Numbered from the stretch's first letter, positions 37,124-46,700 are shown. The stretch: 64,000 bases of DNA from Deltaproteobacteria bacterium (GCA_021777225.1 JAJYDQ010000009.1:1-64000); one strand, 5' to 3'. Made by a program: numbers and translations. The notes: generated by a model not told the origin, from the letters alone.

Positions 37124-38446
37124 TTATGTGAGGACTGTTTTGTTCCACGGGATGAGATTTGCGACGTTTGAAATTTCACATTTAATTGAATTGACATCTG
37201 TCTCCTTATCCCCAATTAACACAAACGCGTCATCATATGTATGGGTACCTGTAAAGATATCAGTGTGACACAAGGTTGTAGCGTTTATCGAAGCTTTGAT
37301 ATCGTAACCAGGTCGAGGCAATACCACAATATCAGGGGCAAGAGCAAAACATGGGCCACTATAAATCTCTTCCCTGGTTTTTACAGCGGTGAACAATGGT
37401 TCGTTCAGGTCATCAGCCAAATTATGGGCTGATGCGCCTAGATCAGATATGCGTAACTTTGTCAGATCATTCTTAAGTCTTGTCCTTATTTCAAGCGCCT
37501 GACTTTCAGAAAGGGCTCCGTTTCTGAACCTGGACCGAGAGTTGATGTGGATCCTCGTCGGGTCCAAGGCAAATGCCCACGATTTCGGACTGATGTTTGA
37601 AATATCGCTAGGATCATTAGATTGGAAACTTAGGTAACCCCACAATCGCAATAGGTAGTTTAAGTTGATATGAGTTTTAAGGTCGGTAAAACCATGATCG
37701 GACAGAACCACTTTGCGCGTCTGTGTTTCAAGCCTCTCAAAAAATCGACCCACAAGACTATCCACTTTTCTATAATAAGAGATAACATCGTTATGATGTG
37801 AGTGCGTTTGATCCTCTAACGCGTCAAAAAGAAAATGATTCAGACGGTCTGTACCGGTAACTACAAATATGAAGAGATCCCATGGTTCCTGAACCAACTT
37901 GAAAACGACTTCTTCAAGTGAATTTAGTGTTGCAAAGAGATCGTCGAGAAGGAACGCCCTATTCTGTCGGGCGCGAACGTTATCGGTATCAGTTTTATAC
38001 CCTGTTGAGCTGACCCATGGAATCAAGGATTGTGGGTAGATTGCCCTTTCAAATATTGGGGACACGAAACCTGCAATCAACCGCCCATTCAATGGCCTGG
38101 CAGGATAGGTGAAAGGGAGATTGACCACAATCGATCGCTTCTCGGGATATTTGTTCCAGATTACAGGGGCCTTGATGTCGTCAAATGATGGGAGCTGCAA
38201 CCGGATTTCGTCCCTGGCCACGTCAGTAAACCCGAATATGCCGTGGTTACCGGGACCCGTGCCGGTCATAAACGACGTCCATGCGACACTTGATATGGGT
38301 GGTATACTTGAGTTCATACGACATAGGACCCCCTTTGAGGCGAGTTCCCCTAAAAAAGGCATTACTTTAAGTTCAAAAAACTTTTTTAAGAGGGAGTGCG
38401 GAACACCGTCGAGCCCTACAAAAGCAATCTTGTTGGATTCCGTCAT
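37124..38446 (-). CDS. Alkaline phosphatase superfamily protein (phosphodiesterase/nucleotide pyrophosphatase type)
   Basis: The 440-residue protein has the metal and nucleophile region FVGLDGVPHSLL then SSVAWTSFMTGTGPGNHGIFGF, and later metal ligands in TGTDRLNHFLFD and LSDHGFTDLK, as in type I phosphodiesterases of the alkaline phosphatase superfamily. No signal peptide is evident. Relatives in this group act on nucleotides, phospholipids or glycan carriers. It lies 10 bp from the PHP gene and is probably cotranscribed. Substrate unknown. Confidence 0.82.
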   Translation of the reverse strand: MTESNKIAFVGLDGVPHSLLKKFFELKVMPFLGELASKGVLCRMNSSIPPISSVAWTSFMTGTGPGNHGIFGFTDVARDEIRLQLPSFDDIKAPVIWNKYPEKRSIVVNLPFTYPARPLNGRLIAGFVSPIFERAIYPQSLIPWVSSTGYKTDTDNVRARQNRAFLLDDLFATLNSLEEVVFKLVQEPWDLFIFVVTGTDRLNHFLFDALEDQTHSHHNDVISYYRKVDSLVGRFFERLETQTRKVVLSDHGFTDLKTHINLNYLLRLWGYLSFQSNDPSDISNISPKSWAFALDPTRIHINSRSRFRNGALSESQALEIRTRLKNDLTKLRISDLGASAHNLADDLNEPLFTAVKTREEIYSGPCFALAPDIVVLPRPGYDIKASINATTLCHTDIFTGTHTYDDAFVLIGDKETDVNSIKCEISNVANLIPWNKTVLT

Positions 38447-38456
38447 TGCTGTACCA

Positions 38457-39338
38457 TTAATTCTTAAAATCTTTCAACCTTTTCTTCATATCCTCTAGAA
38501 TTGAATATGGCAGTGGAGGCCTGTCAGGGAAAACTCCAAGTTCCGTTCCAGGTTTGTTGCCTCCATGATAATCAGTCCCGCCGGTGACGATCAAATCAAA
38601 TTTTGAAGCCAGCCTAACATACATCCGGGTTTGTTCTCGAGAGTGTTTCGGATAATAAGCCTCAATTCCCATTAGTCCAATATCGATAAGAGAAAGCACA
38701 ATTTCTTCAAAACGGTCCGGATCATTTTGATTTAGTGAATACGGGTGCGCCATTACGGGAATGCCGCCTGCGTCAGTAATCAACTGAAAGGTTTTATATG
38801 CGGGCAATTTCACCTTGGGAACGTATGCGCAGGCGCCTTTCCTCAAATATCTGTCGAAGGCCTCTTGAATCGTTTTTACATAGCCCTTTCTAAACATAAG
38901 GTTAGCCAGGTGAGGTCTACCAGGGGAACCATCTCCAGCAACATTCTTCACTTCCTCTTCACGGATAAATACGTTTTGAGCCTGAAGTTTTGCCAGGATC
39001 CTGGAAATCCTGGATCGTCTCTCGATTCTAAGAAAATTTAAGGATTTTTGTAAATCGGAGTCGTCAGAGCGTATAAAAAAACCAAGGATGTGGAGAATTC
39101 CCAAATTATAGTCAGCGCTAATCTCGACTCCGGGTACAACTTCCAATTCAAGTTCAAGGTCACTGACCGCCGATTGAGCAGGTTCAATACCGTCCAGAGT
39201 ATCATGGTCCGTGATAGCGATTGCCCGCAGTCCAATGGTTGAAGCATATTGGACCAGTTCAGCCGGGGTCATTGTGCCGTCGGACATGTTGGTATGAACA
39301 TGCAGGTCTATTGTAGGACCCGGGGCAAAGCGGGCCAC
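38457..39338 (-). CDS. PHP-domain phosphoesterase (YciV/RNase AM-like)
   Basis: The 293-residue protein begins with the PHP metal motif DLHVHTNMSDG and ITDHDTLDG, with later ligands in PVMAHPYSL and TGGTDYHGGN. The closest known family includes 3',5'-nucleoside bisphosphate phosphatases and the 5'-exonuclease RNase AM. It sits between the alkaline-phosphatase-type gene and a PLP decarboxylase on one strand with short gaps (10 and 30 bp). Confidence 0.9.
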   Translation of the reverse strand: MARFAPGPTIDLHVHTNMSDGTMTPAELVQYASTIGLRAIAITDHDTLDGIEPAQSAVSDLELELEVVPGVEISADYNLGILHILGFFIRSDDSDLQKSLNFLRIERRSRISRILAKLQAQNVFIREEEVKNVAGDGSPGRPHLANLMFRKGYVKTIQEAFDRYLRKGACAYVPKVKLPAYKTFQLITDAGGIPVMAHPYSLNQNDPDRFEEIVLSLIDIGLMGIEAYYPKHSREQTRMYVRLASKFDLIVTGGTDYHGGNKPGTELGVFPDRPPLPYSILEDMKKRLKDFKN

Positions 39339-39368
39339 TGAATTTGAATATCTAATCGAATTTCTCCT

Positions 39369-40733
39369 TTAAGATCCCGACTCGTTTAATACCCTGTCTA
39401 CAGTTTCGGAAAAGGTGGCCCAGATCCGGTTATTCCACTCCAGTGATTCAGGTTTCATCATAACGCTTCTCAAGCAGGTAATATAGTCCTGGTCCCAAAT
39501 GAAATTTTCCCAATACCCTTCGAATAAACCTTTGGGCAAATTTGCCTTGGCAAGATGCAAATTAGCTGCCGCAGCGGCCTCAAAAACAGCGTCATTAAGG
39601 CTGGAGGCTTCGGAGGCCTTACCGGCCTTAATAGTCCAGACTATTATATCAAGCTCAGGATTCAGTCCCGTTAGAAACCTTGGGTCAGATTTGATTCTAT
39701 CAAAAAATGTTAGAGCGGCTGATCGGCAGTTTTGAAGGTCTCCGGCAAAAGCTCCACCTCTAACCATTGGAAGCAAACGCTGAGTGGCCCACAAAGCGAC
39801 AGCGGAAGATCCAGGTCTTGAGCATTCCAGACTGATTTCTCCAAGATGCATTTCAGATGAGGTGAAATATGTATATGGTGAATCATGTTTATAAAATCTG
39901 CCCACGGAAGGGTCTTTGAAAATTACACAACCACAACCATATGGTTGAAGGCCGTGTTTGTGTGGATCGATCACGATGGAATCAACGTGATTCAGTTTGT
40001 CGTAAACGGCTCTAGTTTGAGGACCAAGATTGTCGGCCAATATGAAATAGCCGCCGTACGCCGAATCAGCATGAATTCTGAAACCATAATTCCTTTGGAG
40101 TTCAAGTATCTCAGGTAGTGGGTCAATCGAGCCTGTTGCCGTTGTGCCTATTGTGACCACTATTGTTCCTACATCTCCTTTGTCCAGAACTTCCTTTATC
40201 GCGGATACCTTCATGCGCGCCATACTATCTACAGGGACTGATTCAAAAGGTATGTTCAATACGCCACAGATTCGGCTGTGAGTGTAATGGGCCTGTTGAG
40301 ACGCCAATATTTTGCGGTTCGGCCGTAAACAACTTGAAATCCACAAGGCTTCAAGGTTGGCCATCGTACCACCACTGCAGAGATGGCCTAAATGCTTTCG
40401 CCATCCAAACATGTCGGCAATTTGGGCTACTGCTTCCTTTTCCATCGCAGAACTTGCCCGCCCTCCATCAAGCGCGTGATTATTGGGGTTTATCCACAAA
40501 GATAGCATGTAAGCCAAACGCGCTACCGGATGTGGTGGTTTCAACATTTGCCCAATATAGTTTGGGTGCTGATACGGATAGTTGTCTTTCATCCGCAAAG
40601 CGACTTCATTCAGGACATTTCGGATTGAAACAACATCAACGCTGGGTTGGCATTCCGGTAAGTCGCTGAACCCCGATTCCATGATTTTGATGGCTTCGGG
40701 TAACAAATCAAGGGTCCTAGTTTCAAATGTCAT
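39369..40733 (-). CDS. Group II pyridoxal-dependent amino acid decarboxylase
   Basis: The 454-residue protein has the group II decarboxylase pattern: SGGTMANLEALW, HADSAYGGYFIL and the PLP lysine in VIDPHKHGLQPYGCGC. Members decarboxylate aromatic amino acids, glutamate, aspartate or cysteine derivatives. The substrate is not clear; PYQHPNYIGQMLKPPHP near the N-terminus resembles the tyrosine/aspartate decarboxylase-like branch found in anaerobes. Confidence 0.87.
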   Translation of the reverse strand: MTFETRTLDLLPEAIKIMESGFSDLPECQPSVDVVSIRNVLNEVALRMKDNYPYQHPNYIGQMLKPPHPVARLAYMLSLWINPNNHALDGGRASSAMEKEAVAQIADMFGWRKHLGHLCSGGTMANLEALWISSCLRPNRKILASQQAHYTHSRICGVLNIPFESVPVDSMARMKVSAIKEVLDKGDVGTIVVTIGTTATGSIDPLPEILELQRNYGFRIHADSAYGGYFILADNLGPQTRAVYDKLNHVDSIVIDPHKHGLQPYGCGCVIFKDPSVGRFYKHDSPYTYFTSSEMHLGEISLECSRPGSSAVALWATQRLLPMVRGGAFAGDLQNCRSAALTFFDRIKSDPRFLTGLNPELDIIVWTIKAGKASEASSLNDAVFEAAAAANLHLAKANLPKGLFEGYWENFIWDQDYITCLRSVMMKPESLEWNNRIWATFSETVDRVLNESGS

Positions 40734-40939
40734 ATCAGTTCCTCAGAAAAAAGTGTTTTGGAAAACCCTCCACCGCCAAGTTATTATTGACTTCAATATT
40801 CGTTTGGTTTGTATCCAAAAAGCCTCTAATTTGGGATAATCTTTAACAGACGTATTTATTGCTGTCAAACGGCACGGTACGGATTGCAACAAGACGACTG
40901 AGGACCACTAAAAGCGCAGACAAAGGTGTGTTAATCAAG

Positions 40940-42469
40940 ATGGACCTTGCCCTAATCCATAAAGTTACGGTTGAACTTGAAAATGACATTGTCGGGGGCC
41001 TGATTTCAAAGATCTTTCAGCCGCTGCCAAGAGAGTTGGCGCTAAAAATCTTTATTCCGGGCAGGGGAGACAGACGGTTAGTTTTGAGCGCGGACCCAAG
41101 ATTGGGAAGGATTCATCTTACCAAACTCAGGACTCCCAACCCTCCGAGACCACCGAGGTTTTGCGCATACTTGAGGGCTCATCTGGTCAACGCTCGAATA
41201 GTCAAAGTCTCGTGCGCCAACGATGATCGAATTGTAACCATATCGTGCGAAGCAAGATCTCAGGAATCGAGGCTGAAAATAGATTTAATTTTGGAGCTGC
41301 TTGGAAGGGATTCCAACATCATTCTCGTCGACGCTGATCGAGGAGAAATCATGGATTGCCTCCATCACCTTCCAAACAAGATTGACCATAATCGTGTTGT
41401 GCTGCCTGGGACCAAATATGCGGCGCCTCCTCCAAATCCCAATCTTTTCGTTGCGAAAACCAGCAAATTGAGGCCTGCAGAAATTTGCGCAAGTTGTTTA
41501 AGTGACGAAGAACAAAGCTCATGCCAGGGGAGTGTTAAGAAAAAACCGGATGATCATGATGAGGCCATCAGTTTTAATGATTGTGTTGATAACCTGTACA
41601 GTAATCTTTTGCTTGATTCTTTGCTTGAGAACTTTCGTCGTAAGATTGCCAAGCCCATCAGGATGAGAATTAGAGGACTTGCAAATCGGGCTCGCAAGAT
41701 CGAAAACGACAAACAAAGGCTGGGAAAATATATCGAACAGGCCAGATTGGGAGAACTGGTAAAAACCGCCCTGGGCAGTTTAAGGAAAGGCTTGTCATAT
41801 ATCGATGTAACTGACTGGGAAAACGGAACGACAGTGAGAGTCCAACTAGACCCCGCCCTGGACCCTGTTTCGAACATGCGGAAATTCTTTGCGCATTCAG
41901 CCAAAGGTAAACGAGGAATTCATATAACTGAAGAACGACTTGCTCAAACAATGGAAGAAAAGCTGGCCTTGGGAGAACTACTTTATTTTATAGAAGAGGC
42001 CGAGACCCAGGAAGAATTGGAATCCCTGTCGACTGAAGTGAATCAGATTGCACATTTGTTTCAGAGCGGTGTTAAGAGAGATCGACATGAACCAACCAAG
42101 CAACGCAAGCTTGCTCAAAGCTACTTGGAAGAAATGAGCCCTTCAGGATTCAAAGTGTTTATAGGCAAGAATTCCGGAGGAAACGATTTCATTATTAGAA
42201 CTAAATCTCGAGACGGAGCTATGTGGTTTCACGTAAAGGACGCCCCTGGTTCCCATGTAGTTTTATTGTCTGGCCTAGACCAGATCCCCCAGGAGTCTGA
42301 CATAGCTTTTGCTGCGATTCTTGCCGGTAGACATTCCAAAATGAAAAATGCGCGTAAGGTTGAAGTTATGTATACTGATGCCAAGCACGTGTCTAGAGTC
42401 AGGGGCGGACTGTTGGGGCAGGTCAGGATAAAAAAGTATAAGTCAATTATAGTGGATCTCGAAGGATAA
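40940..42469 (+). CDS. rqcH: NFACT-family protein, RqcH-like ribosome quality-control factor
   Basis: The 509-residue protein has an NFACT-N domain (about 1-200), a coiled-coil middle (about 240-390) and an NFACT-R domain at the C-terminus (GFKVFIGKNSGGNDFIIRT, MWFHVKDAPGSHVVL). The DR dipeptide that RqcH needs to bring alanyl-tRNA for C-terminal tailing is present in SCANDDRIVTI. RqcH binds stalled 50S subunits and adds alanine tails to nascent chains. ATG 40940 starts at the conserved domain; an upstream start at 40859 adds 27 basic residues of low credibility. Confidence 0.88.
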   Translation: MDLALIHKVTVELENDIVGGLISKIFQPLPRELALKIFIPGRGDRRLVLSADPRLGRIHLTKLRTPNPPRPPRFCAYLRAHLVNARIVKVSCANDDRIVTISCEARSQESRLKIDLILELLGRDSNIILVDADRGEIMDCLHHLPNKIDHNRVVLPGTKYAAPPPNPNLFVAKTSKLRPAEICASCLSDEEQSSCQGSVKKKPDDHDEAISFNDCVDNLYSNLLLDSLLENFRRKIAKPIRMRIRGLANRARKIENDKQRLGKYIEQARLGELVKTALGSLRKGLSYIDVTDWENGTTVRVQLDPALDPVSNMRKFFAHSAKGKRGIHITEERLAQTMEEKLALGELLYFIEEAETQEELESLSTEVNQIAHLFQSGVKRDRHEPTKQRKLAQSYLEEMSPSGFKVFIGKNSGGNDFIIRTKSRDGAMWFHVKDAPGSHVVLLSGLDQIPQESDIAFAAILAGRHSKMKNARKVEVMYTDAKHVSRVRGGLLGQVRIKKYKSIIVDLEG

Positions 42470-42574
42470 TCTGAGTTGTTTTTTTCGCTTCTATGTGCTA
42501 AATATCCAATTTAATAGTAAAAATATATCCGATTCCCCACTTCTCTCTGGACCTGTCGGAAGAGAAATACCAAG

Positions 42575-43720
42575 ATGAGCAGATCGAGAGTCCTAGTCGT
42601 CGAAGACCATCCTCTTAGCCGTCGTATTCTGGAGACGATGCTTACGAAGAGTTATGAAGTAATCTCCGCTGCTTCGGGTGGGGAAGCCATAGACAAGGCT
42701 AAACACGAACCACCGGATTTAGTGCTTCTTGATATTGAAATGCCGGGCCTAAACGGTTTTGAGACCTTTGAAATTTTGAAATCGGGCATTATAGAACCGG
42801 CGGTTCCTGTGATATTTCTAACAGCGCTGGAGGATTCAAAAAGTAGAGAAACAGGGCTCGAAGCGGGCGCTGTAGACTACATTACCAAACCATATGACAA
42901 GCAGGAACTTAGAATAAAGGTCAAGAACCATTTAGCCCTGTACGAAGCTCGAAAAGTGATCGAGTCACGTAATAGAGTAATGGCAAGAGAAATGGAAATG
43001 GCCTCCCAGTTACAGCGTTCATTGTTGCCCGAAGATTTCCCGGAATGTGAACACCTTGTTTTCTCAGCTCTTTACAAACCTGTTTCTCCAGCAGGCGGAG
43101 ATTTTTATGATGTTATAGAACTCGGAGGGTCTAGGATCGGTTTCGCCGAAGTCGATGTCTCAGGCCACGGAGTTGCTTCCGCTATGGTGGGAGCAATGTT
43201 CAAGATGGCTTTTCAGTCGTTCGCACGAACCACGGATTCACCTGCTGAACTCCTCAAGGTCATAAACGATCAAATGTTCGGAATATTGCCAGAATCTGAT
43301 TTCCTTACGGTTTTTTACGGGATAATCGACTTGGGAACTCTAGAAATGATTTACACCAACGCGGGCCATCCCCGTCCATTTTTATTAAAAAGGAATCTTG
43401 GAGAAATCCGTGAACTGGGGGTGGGAGGTCCTTTAGTTGGCGCTCTTTCAGGGATGGATTACGAGGAGGGCTTTGAGCAATTACAAGAAGGCGATCAGAT
43501 TTTTGTTTATACCGACGGCGTGACAGAAACAGCATCAGGCTCGGATAATGGAGCCCTAGAAGATTTTTATGGCGTAGAGCGCTTGAAACAGACGCTTATG
43601 AACAATTCCAACCTCGCGCCTCACGGAATATTGCCTGTGCTTTTGGATGATCTGGAAAAATTCCACAGCTCAAAAAGTTTTGATGACGATATAACCATGT
43701 TCCTTGCAGCGGTTGTTTGA
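42575..43720 (+). CDS. Receiver-PP2C phosphatase (RsbU/SpoIIE-type)
   Basis: Residues 1-120 form a receiver domain (VVEDHPLSRR, LLDIEMPGLNGFE, YITKPYDKQ). A coiled-coil linker (about 125-150) leads to a PP2C-type serine phosphatase with metal motifs PAGGDFYDV, DVSGHGVASAM and FVYTDGVTET. Such proteins dephosphorylate STAS-domain anti-sigma antagonists when their receiver is phosphorylated. The likely partners, a STAS protein and a HATPase kinase, lie 2.6-4.4 kb downstream on the same strand, with glycan genes between them. Confidence 0.93.
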   Translation: MSRSRVLVVEDHPLSRRILETMLTKSYEVISAASGGEAIDKAKHEPPDLVLLDIEMPGLNGFETFEILKSGIIEPAVPVIFLTALEDSKSRETGLEAGAVDYITKPYDKQELRIKVKNHLALYEARKVIESRNRVMAREMEMASQLQRSLLPEDFPECEHLVFSALYKPVSPAGGDFYDVIELGGSRIGFAEVDVSGHGVASAMVGAMFKMAFQSFARTTDSPAELLKVINDQMFGILPESDFLTVFYGIIDLGTLEMIYTNAGHPRPFLLKRNLGEIRELGVGGPLVGALSGMDYEEGFEQLQEGDQIFVYTDGVTETASGSDNGALEDFYGVERLKQTLMNNSNLAPHGILPVLLDDLEKFHSSKSFDDDITMFLAAVV

Positions 43721-43849
43721 GGACAAATACCGTATAAAATGAAATCACCTTTGGGGTATAGCGATTCATCAAAACAATGGCTCTCACAGCCTCAAGATCA
43801 ATCCATTAGACTTGCCTGACTGATCAAGCAAAATAATTGGTGTAGAAAA

Positions 43850-44602
43850 ATGACGGCTGATAAAAATCAAAAATTCCAGCGTGATAGTGAAATGATGGAA
43901 ATGCTATACCGCAAATATGCCCGTGATGGGATCAGGATATCACGCTGGAAACAAAGATTTCGATTTTCAGTCAAAAAAGCCATGTGGATAGTTGTTGTAG
44001 AGGGTAGCAGAACTTTAAAGAGACTAATTGACATAGTCGGGTCGGCTGTAGGTTTACTCCTTTTGTCGCCTGTATTCGCCATCACTGCATTGCTCATAAA
44101 ACTGGAAGACGGAGGACCGATATTCTTTGCCTCAGACCGCGCAGGGAAATGGGGAAAGAAATTTAAAATGTACAAATTCCGCTCAATGATCTTGCATGCC
44201 GATAGTATGAAACAGGACCTCCTGGAAATGAATGAGACAGGTGGCGTTATATTCAAGATGAAACGTGATCCCAGAATTACAAAGGTTGGCAGGGTCATTC
44301 GAAAATTAAGCATTGATGAGCTTCCTCAACTATACAATGTTTTTAAGGGTGACATGTCTCTGGTTGGCCCGCGTCCGCATCCTCCCAAAGAAGTCGAACT
44401 GTATACTTTAACTGACCGGAGAAGACTTGAAGCCATCCCCGGGTTGACTTGCTTCTGGCAGGTTAGTGGTCGCAGTGACATAAATTTTGAGACTCAAGTG
44501 GGTCTGGATGTTCAATATATTGAGAGCCAGTCTTTCTGGGGTGACATCAAGCTTCTTCTAAAAACCATACCAGCGGTAATCTCTGGTAGAGGGGCGTACT
44601 AA
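43850..44602 (+). CDS. Phosphoglycosyl transferase (bacterial sugar transferase, WcaJ/WbaP type)
   Basis: The 250-residue protein has a cytoplasmic N-terminus, one hydrophobic re-entrant or membrane helix (VGSAVGLLLLSPVFAITALL), and the catalytic PGT domain with FKMYKFRSM, the Asp-Glu dyad in SIDELPQLYN, KGDMSLVGPRP and GLTCFWQVSGRSD. It loads the first sugar phosphate onto undecaprenyl phosphate in exopolysaccharide or O-antigen synthesis. It follows the REC-PP2C gene and precedes the three-domain fusion gene, suggesting coordinated use. Confidence 0.92.
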   Translation: MTADKNQKFQRDSEMMEMLYRKYARDGIRISRWKQRFRFSVKKAMWIVVVEGSRTLKRLIDIVGSAVGLLLLSPVFAITALLIKLEDGGPIFFASDRAGKWGKKFKMYKFRSMILHADSMKQDLLEMNETGGVIFKMKRDPRITKVGRVIRKLSIDELPQLYNVFKGDMSLVGPRPHPPKEVELYTLTDRRRLEAIPGLTCFWQVSGRSDINFETQVGLDVQYIESQSFWGDIKLLLKTIPAVISGRGAY

Positions 44603-44649
44603 AAGCTATTAGGTTCCGAAGTTCACTGTGTTGGGCAGATCTTGATATT

Positions 44650-44696
44650 GTGATTTTTAAATCACGTTAGGACTGAATTAAAACCTCTTCAGGTTT
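44650..44696 (+). promoter_or_regulatory. Two inverted repeats in the leader of the fusion gene
   Basis: GTGATTT-TT-AAATCAC (44650-44665) is a perfect 16 bp palindrome, and AAACCT-CTTC-AGGTTT (44681-44696) is a 6 bp stem with 4 nt loop. Both lie in the 117 bp between the phosphoglycosyl transferase and the fusion gene. The first could be an operator, the second an RNA hairpin near the ribosome site. Confidence 0.35.
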
Positions 44697-44719
44697 CTGA
44701 AATCTGGTCCTGGTGAAAC

Positions 44720-46186
44720 ATGCATGCTACTCTAACTCTTTTCAAGGATTCAAAAGGTTTTCAACCTATTACCAGGCACAGACCGGTCGGGATGCTTCCT
44801 GTTCTAAACAGGCCTATCCTCGAATGGCACATCATGAACTGTGTAAGAAGTGGAATAACACACATATTCATTGTTGCAGTTGAAAACCCGTTGACGGTTG
44901 GAGAATTTGTGAAGCACGGCGCCCGTTGGGGAGCTTCGATAGAAATGCTCGTTTACAAGGATCCCTGCGGGCCTAGAGAGTTGTTAACTCGTATTTCAGA
45001 GATGGTTAAGGACACTGTACTAATCATTCCGGCGGAAACGATCATCAACTTGCCATACGAAAATTTCCAGAATCTTCATGACAGTACAAAAGGGAAAATT
45101 TCCAGAATCTTAACAGATGCTCATATGGAGCTTGAAGAAAATGACGCTGCTTGGAGGTGTTCCAGGAAATTGGAACTTGAGCCGAGGGAAACAGGGGCCT
45201 ACATTGCGGGACCGGGTAGCGCAAATTCTCCGGATGTTACTGATCATCTCTGGGATGGAAATTTTGTGGCTATCGAGACGCCAAAAGATCTTTGGATGGC
45301 TAATATGGCCTCGCTGGGAGGTTATTTCGCTGATTTTCTCGGTCCTGAATATCCGGACAAATCTACAAATGAGTCCCATGTAGGTCATCATACCAACATT
45401 GATTCCACGGCTATTTTAGGGGTGCCCTGTCTTATAGGAGATTATTGCAGAATTAACGCTGGAGTTAGAATTTCAGGGTTTAGTGTCATCGGAGATGGGG
45501 TCATTGTAGATCAAGGGGCTACAGTGGGATCTAGTTTGATTTGTGAAGATACATATGTTGGGACAGACACAAATATTGAAAAATGCATAGTTATGGCAAA
45601 CGTTATGATCAATCTGGAAGTTGGCTCCTGGACATCCGTTCGTGATCCATTCCTTTTGTCGGGAGTCAAGAAAAGGATCCCGTATTCTTTTTCTGAAAAA
45701 ATGATGGACAAAACCCTAGCTTTACTGCTGTTAATGCTGACAGCCCCTATATGGATCATAAAGGGCCTTGCTCGTGTGGCGCGACGAAAATCATTTTTCG
45801 AGGTCCATCAACTCATGCTGAGAAACCTTTATTTTGATCCGGCCTCAAAAAGCGCTGCGAGAGCTAAGAATTTCTTCTGGTTTGACAATTCAGGACCTTT
45901 TGTAGAAAGAATTCCCGGTTTGATCGACGTGATATCGGGAAAATTGAGACTTGTAGGCGTTCGTCCTCTTAAAGAGGAGGAATTCGAACAGTATCAGGAA
46001 GATTGGGCGCTACAACGGTTTGAGGCGTTAGATGGATTATTTACACCAGTGGACGCTGACTGCCCAAATGACGTATTGGAAGAAGAAAGAATCACTGCGG
46101 AAAACTTTTATACAGCCACTAGGAGCCTAAAAGAAGATTTGAGAATATTGGTAAAATCTATCAAGAATCTTCTGGTTAGGGACTAA
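44720..46186 (+). CDS. Nucleotidyltransferase-like / left-handed beta-helix / sugar-transferase-like fusion protein
   Basis: Three parts are visible in 488 residues. About 1-210 resemble sugar-phosphate nucleotidyltransferases (MLPVLNRPILEWHI), but the usual GGxGTR loop reads DSKGFQ and the following lysine is absent. About 225-320 are hexapeptide-type repeats (IGDYCRINAGVRISGFSVIGD). About 325-488 look like a phosphoglycosyl transferase, with membrane helix MMDKTLALLLLMLTAPIWII and SGKLRLVGVRP, but the catalytic Asp-Glu dyad reads Glu-Arg (VERIPGLID). Both enzyme sites therefore look degraded, which suggests a scaffold or regulatory role beside the intact transferase upstream. Confidence 0.75.
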   Translation: MHATLTLFKDSKGFQPITRHRPVGMLPVLNRPILEWHIMNCVRSGITHIFIVAVENPLTVGEFVKHGARWGASIEMLVYKDPCGPRELLTRISEMVKDTVLIIPAETIINLPYENFQNLHDSTKGKISRILTDAHMELEENDAAWRCSRKLELEPRETGAYIAGPGSANSPDVTDHLWDGNFVAIETPKDLWMANMASLGGYFADFLGPEYPDKSTNESHVGHHTNIDSTAILGVPCLIGDYCRINAGVRISGFSVIGDGVIVDQGATVGSSLICEDTYVGTDTNIEKCIVMANVMINLEVGSWTSVRDPFLLSGVKKRIPYSFSEKMMDKTLALLLLMLTAPIWIIKGLARVARRKSFFEVHQLMLRNLYFDPASKSAARAKNFFWFDNSGPFVERIPGLIDVISGKLRLVGVRPLKEEEFEQYQEDWALQRFEALDGLFTPVDADCPNDVLEEERITAENFYTATRSLKEDLRILVKSIKNLLVRD

Positions 46187-46247
46187 ATGGATTTCCGTAT
46201 TCTTACGATATGGACCAAAAGTATTGATGTCATTTAGAGAGTTTTTT

Positions 46248-46275
46248 GCTATTTAGACACTACATTGTAAATAGC
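46248..46275 (+). other. Inverted repeat upstream of the STAS gene
   Basis: GCTATTT (46248-46254) pairs with AAATAGC (46269-46275) around a 14 nt loop, followed by TTGTT. It lies in the 118 bp gap after the fusion gene and could be a weak terminator or processing hairpin. Confidence 0.3.
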
Positions 46276-46304
46276 TTGTTCAGTTTATGATAGGAGAGTT
46301 TAAC

Positions 46305-46634
46305 ATGGAGATTCAGCAAAAGGACGGGGTAACAGTGATAAGCACCGATGAAAGACTAGATGCCCTGGCCGCTCCTAAGCTTAAAGAGGCTGTGAAGAAA
46401 ATGTCTGAAGAGTCCGCCGCCAAGTTGGTCATAGACCTGGCCAAAACAAAATTCATTGACAGTTCCGGTTGTGGGGCCCTAGTAGCGTCTCTTCGTACAC
46501 TTCTGAAGAATCAGGGAGACCTTAAAATAGCTAGACCGTCACCTCAAGCTCAGACCCTCTTTCAATTGACGCGTCTGCATAGGGTATTTGAAATATATGA
46601 CAATTTGGATGCGGCCATAGGATCGTTTCAGTGA
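46305..46634 (+). CDS. STAS-domain anti-sigma factor antagonist
   Basis: The 109-residue protein (ATG 46305, AGGAG upstream) is a lone STAS domain. The phosphorylatable serine is S54 in KFIDSSGCGALV, matching the DSSG motif of SpoIIAA/RsbV. In partner switching, the unphosphorylated protein binds the HATPase kinase and frees its other target. The kinase gene follows after 66 bp and the REC-PP2C phosphatase lies upstream, so all three parts of a switch are present. Confidence 0.93.
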   Translation: MEIQQKDGVTVISTDERLDALAAPKLKEAVKKMSEESAAKLVIDLAKTKFIDSSGCGALVASLRTLLKNQGDLKIARPSPQAQTLFQLTRLHRVFEIYDNLDAAIGSFQ

Positions 46635-46700
46635 TCCAATAAAATGAGAATTGTTCTCTAAAAATCCCGTGTTGTTTCCTGTTGACCAGAGAAAACGGAG

